DNA of 7,028 nucleotides from SVTX01 sp045585895 (GTDB taxonomy: Bacteria; Bacillota; Clostridia; Oscillospirales; CAG-272). Position numbers and translations under genes: made by a program. Every line of letters starts with the position of its first letter. Position 1 is the stretch's first letter. The stretch is from assembly GCA_045585895.1 (NCBI GenBank), contig JAZMZI010000035.1, forward strand, positions 1 through 7,028. The letters run 5' to 3'. Shown here in pieces: positions 1-5,780 of this stretch. The notes under the pieces are model-generated. The model did no database searches and was not told the origin of the DNA. It was given only the letters and a program-made list of their open reading frames with translations.

Positions 1-901
1 CAAAGTCGGAGCCCTTCATCGTGAGAACTATCTCGTAGCTCTCGATTCCGCCCTCTGCCATAGTTTTAGCAAGAAGCGCCTCGGCAACGATGTAATACTC
101 GCCGTTATCCGCCTTAGCCACCACGTAATCGTCAACGGGGCTGAGCGTGATGAGCTGGTTGCCGGGGAGAGTCCAGGTGGTCGTGGTCCAGATGATGAAG
201 TAGGTCTTGTCAAGCTCGCAAACGCCCGCGAGCTTACCGAGATCGTCCTTTACCTTGAACTTAACGTAAATTGAGGTACAGTTAATATCCTTGTACTCTA
301 TTTCCGCTTCTGCAAGAGCTGTTTCGTCATGGGGGCACCAATAAACGGGCTTAAGTCCCTTATAGATGTAGCCCTTTTTGAACATTTCACCGAACACCTT
401 AACCTCTGCAGCCTCGAACTCGGGGGACATGGTGGTGTAGGGATGCTCCCAGTCACCGATAAGACCAAGTCTCTTGAACTGACCCATCTGAGTATCAATG
501 AATCCCTGAGCGAACTTCTCGCACTCGGAGCGAAAATCGGGGATAGACATCTTCTTGCGGTCGATCTTGTTCTTCTTGAGAATCGCAGACTCGATAGGCA
601 TACCGTGGTTATCCCAACCGGGAACGTAAGAGATCTTGTGTCCCGTCATTGCCTTATACTTGTTGATGAAGTCCTTGATGGTCTTGTTAAGGGCGTGACC
701 CATATGAATATTTCCGTTTGAGAAGGGAGGGCCGTCGTGGAAGGAAAATACTTTTCCATTAGCTCTGACCTCGATCATCTTGTTGTAAAGATCGATGCTT
801 TCCCAATATTTGATGGTCTCAGGCTCTCTCTGAGGGAGATTAGCCTTCATCGAAAATTCTGTTTTCGGTAAGTTCAAAGAACTTGTGTAATCCTTTGCCA
901 T
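1..901 (-). CDS. ileS: Isoleucyl-tRNA synthetase, N-terminal 300 residues (partial, runs off the left edge)
   Basis: Class I aminoacyl-tRNA synthetase that charges tRNA-Ile with isoleucine in the cytoplasm. The ATG at 901 gives a protein starting MAKDYTSSLNLPKTEF. Residues 57-72 (GPPFSNGNIHMGHALN) contain the class I HIGH signature as HMGH at 66-69. GWDNHGMPIE at 95-104 is the typical IleRS segment after it, and residues 238-248 (WTTTTWTLPGN) are the Thr-rich signature of the CP1 editing domain that hydrolyses Val-tRNA-Ile. The family is about 900-1050 residues long, so roughly one third is present; the KMSKS loop and anticodon-binding domain lie outside the window. A GGAG at 913-916 sits 11 bases before the start. 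The gene follows ylmH after 51 bases, with no T-box leader, so it is probably co-transcribed with the ylm genes. No frameshift is seen. Identification is very secure. Confidence 0.97.
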   Translation of the reverse strand, partial: MAKDYTSSLNLPKTEFSMKANLPQREPETIKYWESIDLYNKMIEVRANGKVFSFHDGPPFSNGNIHMGHALNKTIKDFINKYKAMTGHKISYVPGWDNHGMPIESAILKKNKIDRKKMSIPDFRSECEKFAQGFIDTQMGQFKRLGLIGDWEHPYTTMSPEFEAAEVKVFGEMFKKGYIYKGLKPVYWCPHDETALAEAEIEYKDINCTSIYVKFKVKDDLGKLAGVCELDKTYFIIWTTTTWTLPGNQLITLSPVDDYVVAKADNGEYYIVAEALLAKTMAEGGIESYEIVLTMKGSDF

Positions 902-952
902 AATTTTTGTGTCTCCAAATTTTTGATATATAGATTTTTATTATTTTCAACT

Positions 953-1762
953 TTAAAGATATTTTTGCGCCACAAGACGCAATCTTCCCCGTCTCGTCTC
1001 TCCGTCAAATTCTATAACCTTGAATTTTCCGTAACCGCGAAGAGTAAGGGTACAAGGGGTCTTGAGCTGAAGATCCACCCTGTCTTCGGGAAGGTAATCG
1101 ACCTCACAAAGCCCCGCGCGGATAAGCGTCTGCGCCTTTTCCCGCGAGAGATTGGTAAGTGCGCCAACCACACAGTCAAGCCTGTTTGACGCAACTGTGT
1201 CACGGATCGTCAAAAACTCTCTTTCGTGAGAAAAATCCGCGCTAACGAAAAATTTCTCCGTCGAAACCTTGTCCGAAGCTATCCTCTCAACCGCGCCCAT
1301 AAGATAATCAAATATCTTATCGGTGCAAAAGATCAGCGCGCTGTGAGGATCAAGCACCACCACGTCACCAAGGGAACAACGCTCAACTCCAAGTGCCAAA
1401 ACCGACCCAAGATAGTCTCTGTGAGAAAGCTCTCTGTATCCGCTCCCCTTGATCTTTATTGCCTTAACCGCATTTGACATCTCCGCTGGAAAGCAGATCT
1501 TTGCGTTTTCCTCCAGCTCGCCGTCCATCTCACACACGAAAGAAGGAACGACCACCGCTCTTTTCCTTTCCGCATCGGCGTATCCGCCCAAGAAAAGCAA
1601 TCTGTCGGAAGCTTTAAGCTCCTTCGCCGCCAGAGAAACGTAAGCCGCCTCGGCAGGCGTCAAAAAATTACCGCACACAAGCTCCCCACGCTCAGACTTT
1701 TTCAAGTGATCCTCAAGTCTTGCCGCGAGAAGCTTCTGTGCATCAAAGGTATTCAATTGCAT
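953..1762 (-). CDS. ylmH: YlmH-type S4-domain RNA-binding protein
   Basis: RNA-binding protein of 269 residues, close to the usual YlmH length of about 260. Visible landmarks are GGYADAERKRAVVVP at 59-73, the family hallmark HRDYLGSVLALGVERCSLGDVVV at 114-136 (HRD..GS.L.LG..R...GD), and a C-terminal S4 RNA-binding domain at about 191-251 with RLD at 194-196 and NLSREKAQTLIRAGLCEVD at 204-222. In Bacillus subtilis YlmH binds 50S ribosomes and can act in ribosome-associated quality control, paralleling RqcP; that is family knowledge, not seen here. The ATG at 1762 lies 4 bases after the ylmG stop and has a weak GGTG 7 bases upstream inside ylmG, so translational coupling is likely. An in-frame TTG at 1777 has no Shine-Dalgarno sequence and would overlap ylmG by 11 bases, so it is not preferred. 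Confidence 0.93.
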   Translation of the reverse strand: MQLNTFDAQKLLAARLEDHLKKSERGELVCGNFLTPAEAAYVSLAAKELKASDRLLFLGGYADAERKRAVVVPSFVCEMDGELEENAKICFPAEMSNAVKAIKIKGSGYRELSHRDYLGSVLALGVERCSLGDVVVLDPHSALIFCTDKIFDYLMGAVERIASDKVSTEKFFVSADFSHEREFLTIRDTVASNRLDCVVGALTNLSREKAQTLIRAGLCEVDYLPEDRVDLQLKTPCTLTLRGYGKFKVIEFDGETRRGRLRLVAQKYL

Positions 1763-1766
1763 ATCG

Positions 1767-2048
1767 TCACACCGCAAAGCTTAAGATGAGCTGGATCAAC
1801 ATCAGCACGATATAGGTCGCGCTGAACGACATATCTATCGGTACGTCCTGAAACCAATTCATTTTATAGAAAAGCTTTCTCATAGGCATGATAGCAGGCT
1901 CTGTAAAAACATACAGAAATCTGATAAACTTGCCGTCACCGTCGAAGAACCAGCTGAGTATAGCTCTGAGCGCCATAGCCAGTGTCAGTGCTTCGATAAA
2001 TATGATGACAAATTGTACCAAAACGTAATATAAAGGATAAAACGGCAA
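1767..2048 (-). CDS. ylmG: YlmG/YggT family small membrane protein
   Basis: Integral membrane protein of 93 residues, the usual size for bacterial YggT/YlmG. It has two hydrophobic segments, about residues 6-33 and 72-93. Between them are the family signatures RAILSWF (28-34) and FLYVFTEPAIMPMRKL (44-59; the TEP...P.R motif). YlmG proteins are encoded next to sepF in many Gram-positives and cyanobacteria and are linked to division-site and envelope organisation, but their molecular activity is unclear. The start is a TTG at 2048. It is chosen because a near-perfect GGGAGGAG lies exactly 6 bases upstream and the protein then begins right before the first membrane helix. The gene lies 38 bases after sepF and 4 bases before ylmH. 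Confidence 0.93.
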   Translation of the reverse strand: MPFYPLYYVLVQFVIIFIEALTLAMALRAILSWFFDGDGKFIRFLYVFTEPAIMPMRKLFYKMNWFQDVPIDMSFSATYIVLMLIQLILSFAV

Positions 2049-2054
2049 AATAAG

Positions 2055-2062
2055 CTCCTCCC
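2055..2062 (-). promoter_or_regulatory. Strong ribosome binding site that fixes the TTG start of ylmG
   Basis: On the minus strand this reads GGGAGGAG, followed by the 6-base spacer CTTATT and then TTG at 2048-2046. No ATG or GTG lies at a comparable distance in this frame, so the site decides for the rare TTG start. A strong site paired with a weak start codon may tune the amount of this membrane protein; that last point is inference. Confidence 0.8.
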
Positions 2063-2086
2063 GTTAAATCTCGGTCAATGCCCGAA

Positions 2087-2587
2087 TCAGTTCTCTTCCT
2101 CGCCGTCGGTCTCGTCGGAAGCTGCAGTCTCGTCCTCTGCCTCCTCAAGCTCGTCAACGGAAACCTCTTCTTCAACGCCGTAAGGAATAAGAAGAACGGT
2201 ATCTCTGTCAAGACGGCGAAGTACGCCGTCGAGAGCGTGAACGGCACCCATTACGTAATCGAAAAGACGGAGGAAGTTCTCTCTGTCAAGCTCCTCAACG
2301 CAGATAACGATAACTCTGCCGTCCTTGTATGCGTCAACAATAGCGGTGCTGTCCTGACAGGTCTTGGGAGAGAAGGTCTTTTTCTTGAGAGGCTCATTTG
2401 CCTTTGCAATAGCCTTTGCCTCTTCCTCGCTCCAAGCCACACCGATATCTGCCGCGTCGCCGTTGTCGTAACTACCGTATTCGTTTTCAACTCCGCTATC
2501 GTTCTGACTTACGGAATCGTTTCCGTAGTATGCGTTATCGAACTCCTCTGCGGGTTCATTCTTCTTTTTCCACCAAAGGTTTGCCAT
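2087..2587 (-). CDS. sepF: Cell division protein SepF (FtsZ membrane anchor)
   Basis: SepF polymerises at midcell, binds the FtsZ C-terminal peptide and tethers the Z-ring to the inner face of the membrane. The protein has 166 residues. The conserved SepF domain is at about 73-138, beginning SPKTCQDSTAIVDAYKDGR and including the dimer-helix region DYVMGAVHALDGVLRRL (110-126) and the final strand DTVLLIP (129-135). The N-terminus MANLWWKKK is a short aromatic/basic membrane-contact candidate; residues 11-65 form a polar, acidic linker. The C-terminal tail 139-166 is unusual: 16 of 28 residues are Asp or Glu. The ATG at 2587 is preferred because AAGGATGG (2596-2603) ends 8 bases upstream. In-frame starts at 2599 and 2620 lie in or next to that site and lack their own. 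Its neighbours yggS and ylmG match the canonical ylm cluster. Confidence 0.94.
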   Translation of the reverse strand: MANLWWKKKNEPAEEFDNAYYGNDSVSQNDSGVENEYGSYDNGDAADIGVAWSEEEAKAIAKANEPLKKKTFSPKTCQDSTAIVDAYKDGRVIVICVEELDRENFLRLFDYVMGAVHALDGVLRRLDRDTVLLIPYGVEEEVSVDELEEAEDETAASDETDGEEEN

Positions 2588-2614
2588 TTTTTGTACCATC
2601 CTTTTTTCTTTGTG

Positions 2615-2628
2615 CGGCATATATGCCG
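2615..2628. repeat. 14-bp perfect palindrome in the yggS-sepF gap
   Basis: CGGCATATATGCCG is fully self-complementary and sits in the 65-base gap between yggS and sepF, 28 bases upstream of the sepF ATG. It could be a dimeric regulator operator or an mRNA hairpin (5-bp CGGCA/TGCCG stem with a 4-base TATA loop). No good -35/-10 pair is seen with it and no T-tract follows on the minus strand, so its role is open. Confidence 0.45.
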
Positions 2629-2652
2629 ATTTATTTTTGAAATTTTTAACTC

Positions 2653-3360
2653 TTATTTTATAAACATTCCTCTGCCCACTCTTACCATAGTGGCTCCGCA
2701 GGAAACGGCTTCCTCATAGCTTTCGGACATTCCCATAGAAAGAATGGGGGTTCCCTCGCGCAAAAGCACGTCTCTCCAGATCCTTTCGCCAAGCTCTCTC
2801 GTTCTGTTAAAGTAGCCGAAATAGTCCTCTCGGTTCTCACATCTTGGCGCCATAGTCATAAAGCCGCAAAGCTCAATGTTTTCATATTTTGAGAGCCCGA
2901 GGCAGAACGACTCCGCCTCGTGGGCTTCAATACCGCCCTTGCTCTCCTCACTGCCCGAGTTGATCTCAACGAGCACCTTTGCAACTATCCCCTTCTTCTT
3001 CGCCTGCTTATCGATTTCTGCGGCAAGGCGCTCGGAATCAAGGGAGTGGATAAGATAGACCTTATCTATAATATATTTGACTTTGTTGGTTTGAAGCGAG
3101 CCTATAAAATGCACTCTCAATCCATTTTTGTCAAGCTTATCCCAGCGTTCAAGCAGCTGCTGAACTCTGTTTTCGCCAATATCCGAAACACCGAGGGAAC
3201 GGTGGATGTAATTTATCTCGTCCACGTCCGCGCTTTTGACCGCAGACATAAGTACCACTTCATTTTCATCCCTACCCGTAGCATTTGCCGCCAGAGAGAT
3301 CTTGTTTTTTATATCCTTGACGTTTCTGTCAAGATAAGAATAATCGGTTTTGTTTTCCAT
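2653..3360 (-). CDS. yggS: YggS/YlmE family PLP-binding protein (PLPBP)
   Basis: Cytoplasmic pyridoxal 5'-phosphate binding protein of the alanine-racemase-like N-terminal fold (PLPBP/COG0325). The family has no established catalytic reaction and acts in vitamin B6 and amino/keto acid homeostasis. From the ATG at 3360 it has 235 residues, typical of the family. The expected PLP Schiff-base lysine is K42 in LMSAVKSADVDEI. Other signatures in order are GENRVQQ (62-68), HFIGSLQTNK (84-93), GFMTMAP (166-172), LSMGMSESYEEAV (207-219) and VRVGRGMF (226-233), the last two forming the usual phosphate-binding C-terminal region. The start lies one base after the stop of the HlyD-like gene (TGA-T-ATG), indicating coupling. 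An in-frame TTG at 3369 would add MID and overlap that gene by 8 bases; its spacing from GGAAAG is better (GGA 7 bases away), so the start is uncertain by three codons. Confidence 0.95.
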   Translation of the reverse strand: MENKTDYSYLDRNVKDIKNKISLAANATGRDENEVVLMSAVKSADVDEINYIHRSLGVSDIGENRVQQLLERWDKLDKNGLRVHFIGSLQTNKVKYIIDKVYLIHSLDSERLAAEIDKQAKKKGIVAKVLVEINSGSEESKGGIEAHEAESFCLGLSKYENIELCGFMTMAPRCENREDYFGYFNRTRELGERIWRDVLLREGTPILSMGMSESYEEAVSCGATMVRVGRGMFIK

Positions 3361-3361
3361 A

Positions 3362-4762
3362 TCAATCAATCAGCTTTCCGTCGTAGAGATCGTTACCCGA
3401 AGTGATTATCAAGTCGTTTTCGTTCAGATATGGCGGTCTTTCTCTTTCCTCGCCCTTCTCCTTTGCTTCATCAAGCTCTGCCCGATCCTCACCGTAGGTG
3501 TTAACGATACAGTAACCGTTGCCCGTGTCCTTTATCTTTTCGGTAACTCGTCTGAACTCAACTACGGTACCCGTTAGGATATAAACGCCTCTCTCTTCGC
3601 CAACCTCTCTCAGCGCGTCGGTAGGTATTCTGTATCCCGTCTCGGATCCCATATTGATCTTTACGTCCTGCGCTCTTGAAAGCTCAGCCGCCAGAGCCAT
3701 ATCGTAGCCCGAAAAAACCAGATATCCGTTTCCCTTATCGTCTGTATAAGCATCTTCAAGCACCATTTCGGATTCTCTGTCGCTCATTGAGGAAAAAGTT
3801 ATGGTATAGGACATGCCTATATTGTATATTACCTCATCCTCGTCTTTTTCATTTCTTCCTGAATTTTTTTCGGTCTCGGATTCGCCGGTATCCGTCTCCG
3901 AGCTTTCAACGTCATTGACGGCAGTCTTGCTTTTGAATCGCATTACCGTTTCGGCATCGGTGGGGAGCACCAAAAACCACTCCGCACTGTTAACTCTTTT
4001 TCCGATAACGTTATTCCCGTAAGAAGTCGGTTTCGTTCCGAGCAATGCTTCAAGATCGTCAAAACCAATATTTTCAAGCTTTGCGGGATCAAATACCTCT
4101 TCGTATCCGTCCGCGTCTCTGAAGAAATAGAAGCTTTCATCAGCTAAAAGCTCACGCCCGCTTCCGCACGAAGAAAGCAGCTCCGCCTTTTCGCTTTCAA
4201 GTCTGCTTTTGGCTACATCCGCCGCACCGCCCTTACCTTCGGCAATCGACTTATAATCCACAAGCGAATCAAGAAGGCTGTCGCCAACGGAATCAGCCGC
4301 GGGGAAATTGCCGTTCTGTACGTTGTTTATGAATGAGTAATAAGACGACGACAGGTTTTTCTTTATATTTGCAAGCTCGGACACGGTACCGCTTGAAGCA
4401 GATTTGGAATCAAGTCTCGATATCTTTTCCGAAAGCTCGTCAAGCTTTTTCTGATTCGATACCGCGTCATCGGTAGGATAAAAGGTCGCGTAACTCTTAT
4501 CAACGCCTATTCGGGCACCGTCCTCCGAAGTATAGTCGTAAATCCCATCAGCCGAACCGTAGATCGGAGCCTCGTATCTGAAAACGTAACCTCTCAAGTG
4601 CAGATAATCAACGTCGGTTATGATCTGCGTTCTTTGAGTAGACACTGCGGTTGAAAAGTTTCTCGACAGCTGCGCGCCAAGATAGATCAAAAGGACGAGA
4701 ACGAGAATGAGCACCACGGCGTTTACCGTCGACTGCTTATAGGTTTTCTTCGTCCTTTTCAT
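3362..4762 (-). CDS. HlyD-like single-pass membrane protein of the ylm cluster, function unknown
   Basis: Protein of 466 residues with a basic N-terminus (MKRTKKTYK), one membrane helix at about 14-30, and the remainder predicted to lie outside the membrane (type II topology). Residues 58-97 resemble the first half of an HlyD/biotinyl-lipoyl-like barrel (GYVFRYEAPIYGSADGIYDY, then DGARIGVDKSYATFYP). Residues about 103-145 and 184-198 are charged helix-forming stretches, a likely helical hairpin. The C-terminal part has GYRIPTDALREV (376-387), GVYILTGTVVEFRRV (392-406) and LIITSGNDLYDGK (451-463), matching the beta-domain end of HlyD-type adaptors. Residues 286-310 form a Ser/Glu/Asp-rich low-complexity insertion. 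No ABC transporter, RND pump or TolC-like partner is present, so an export role is not supported. Its position before yggS-sepF suggests an envelope or division-linked role (inference). GGAG at 4771-4774 lies 8 bases before the ATG, and its own promoter lies just upstream. Confidence 0.8.
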   Translation of the reverse strand: MKRTKKTYKQSTVNAVVLILVLVLLIYLGAQLSRNFSTAVSTQRTQIITDVDYLHLRGYVFRYEAPIYGSADGIYDYTSEDGARIGVDKSYATFYPTDDAVSNQKKLDELSEKISRLDSKSASSGTVSELANIKKNLSSSYYSFINNVQNGNFPAADSVGDSLLDSLVDYKSIAEGKGGAADVAKSRLESEKAELLSSCGSGRELLADESFYFFRDADGYEEVFDPAKLENIGFDDLEALLGTKPTSYGNNVIGKRVNSAEWFLVLPTDAETVMRFKSKTAVNDVESSETDTGESETEKNSGRNEKDEDEVIYNIGMSYTITFSSMSDRESEMVLEDAYTDDKGNGYLVFSGYDMALAAELSRAQDVKINMGSETGYRIPTDALREVGEERGVYILTGTVVEFRRVTEKIKDTGNGYCIVNTYGEDRAELDEAKEKGEERERPPYLNENDLIITSGNDLYDGKLID

Positions 4763-4815
4763 TCACAATTCTCCATATTAATCTTTAATTTATAAAATAT
4801 TATGAATTTTTGTCT

Positions 4816-4844
4816 ATTATACCATAACACTATCTTTATTAAAA
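4816..4844 (-). promoter_or_regulatory. Extended -10 sigma-A promoter for the HlyD-like/ylm/ileS unit
   Basis: On the minus strand 4824-4816 reads TGGTATAAT, a consensus extended -10 (TGnTATAAT). Seventeen bases upstream, 4844-4839 reads TTTTAA, a poor -35, as is common for extended -10 promoters. The predicted transcript starts near 4809, giving a leader of about 47 bases to the ATG at 4762. The -35 region overlaps the last codons and the stop of miaA. The AT-rich gap lacks any terminator hairpin, so read-through from miaA remains possible. The match is by eye; the motif is strong. Confidence 0.75.
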
Positions 4845-5780
4845 GAGATGCACAGAAAAATTTACAATATCTTCAAAGCTTTTTAACTCTTTCCCGTCGT
4901 CGACAAAGACTTTTTTAGCGTAATCCTTGCCCGAAAACCAAGTGATCTGTCTTTTAGCGTATCTTCTCGTAGCGGTTTTCAATTCCTCGACACAGCTTTC
5001 AAGGCTTGCTTCTCCCCGAAGATAGGGAAAAAGCTCCTTATATCCTATCGCCTGCGCCGCGGTGACCGAACGCTCAAATACCCCCTCCGCCATAAGCCTT
5101 TTCGTCTCCTCAACAAGACCTTCGGATACCATCCCGTCAACTCTCGCCTCAATTCGCTTATATAGCAATTCTCTGTTCTCAAACGCAAGAGTTATAACTC
5201 TGTGGTCGTATTTATCGACGATCTCGGAGTTTTTCTTATCGATATCGCTCTTTTTTTCGCCCGTAACGAGGCATATTTCGATAGCTCTCATCACTCTTTT
5301 GACGTTGTTTTTGTGTATCGAATCAGCGGCTACGGGATCAAGCGCTATCAATTTTTCGTAGAGCGCGTCAACACCGTTTTCTTCATAAAAGTGCTTCAAC
5401 TCCTCGCGCAAAGTTTCGTCGCACGCCGCCGAGTCGTCGTTGCCGCCTCTCAAAAATCTGTCAAGGTATAGTCCCGTACCACCGCAAAAGATCGGCAGCT
5501 TGCCGCGGGATACTATGTCCTCTACGGCTCTTTCGGCGTCCTTGACGTAGTCCGAGCAGGAGTAGGGCGCGTCTGCCGGCAAAACATCTATAAGATGATG
5601 AGGCACTTCTGCAAGCTCCGCTTTCGTGGGCTTCGCCGTGCCTATATCCATTCCGCGGTATATCTGCATCGAGTCACAGGATATTATCTCGCCGTCAAGC
5701 CTTTTTGCAAGCTCAATAGCGAGGGCGGTCTTGCCCGAGGCGGTAGGCCCCGTGACCGCCGCTATTTTTATCTTTTCCAT
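4839..5780 (-). CDS. miaA: tRNA dimethylallyltransferase MiaA
   Basis: Transfers the dimethylallyl group from DMAPP to N6 of A37 in tRNAs that read UNN codons (i6A37), which stabilises codon-anticodon pairing and reading frame. The protein has 313 residues, the normal family length. Visible motifs are the P-loop GPTASGKT (11-18), SCDSMQIYRGMDIGTAKP (34-51) with the presumed catalytic-base Asp at D36, GGTGLY (100-105), TAAQAIGYKE (240-249) and TRRYAKRQITWF (271-282). The ATG at 5780 shares its A with the TGA of the upstream hydrolase gene (TGATG), and AGGAG at 5792-5796 lies 11 bases before it, so translation is probably coupled. The frame stays open upstream to 5852, but that extension overlaps the hydrolase gene and puts 24 residues before the P-loop region, so it is rejected. 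The miaB/mutL/mutS/hfq neighbours often seen elsewhere are absent from the window. Confidence 0.97.
   Translation of the reverse strand: MEKIKIAAVTGPTASGKTALAIELAKRLDGEIISCDSMQIYRGMDIGTAKPTKAELAEVPHHLIDVLPADAPYSCSDYVKDAERAVEDIVSRGKLPIFCGGTGLYLDRFLRGGNDDSAACDETLREELKHFYEENGVDALYEKLIALDPVAADSIHKNNVKRVMRAIEICLVTGEKKSDIDKKNSEIVDKYDHRVITLAFENRELLYKRIEARVDGMVSEGLVEETKRLMAEGVFERSVTAAQAIGYKELFPYLRGEASLESCVEELKTATRRYAKRQITWFSGKDYAKKVFVDDGKELKSFEDIVNFSVHLF

Noticed and set aside
1763..1777. Upstream TTG start for ylmH
   Set aside because: No Shine-Dalgarno sequence before it and an 11-base overlap with ylmG; the ATG at 1762 fits better.
2588..2620. Longer sepF starts at 2620 and 2599
   Set aside because: The 2620 start lies inside the palindrome and the 2599 start sits directly on the ribosome binding site that serves the ATG at 2587.
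2078..2719. Plus-strand 213-codon open frame with hydrophobic stretches
   Set aside because: Antisense to sepF and the end of yggS; the hydrophobicity arises from the complement of acidic codons (GAG/GAA read as CTC/TTC).
2920..3405. Plus-strand 161-codon open frame
   Set aside because: Antisense to yggS, whose conserved motifs are all in place on the minus strand.
4763..4838. Terminator between miaA and the HlyD-like gene
   Set aside because: The gap is AT-rich but shows no stable stem followed by a T-run on the minus strand; it contains a promoter instead.
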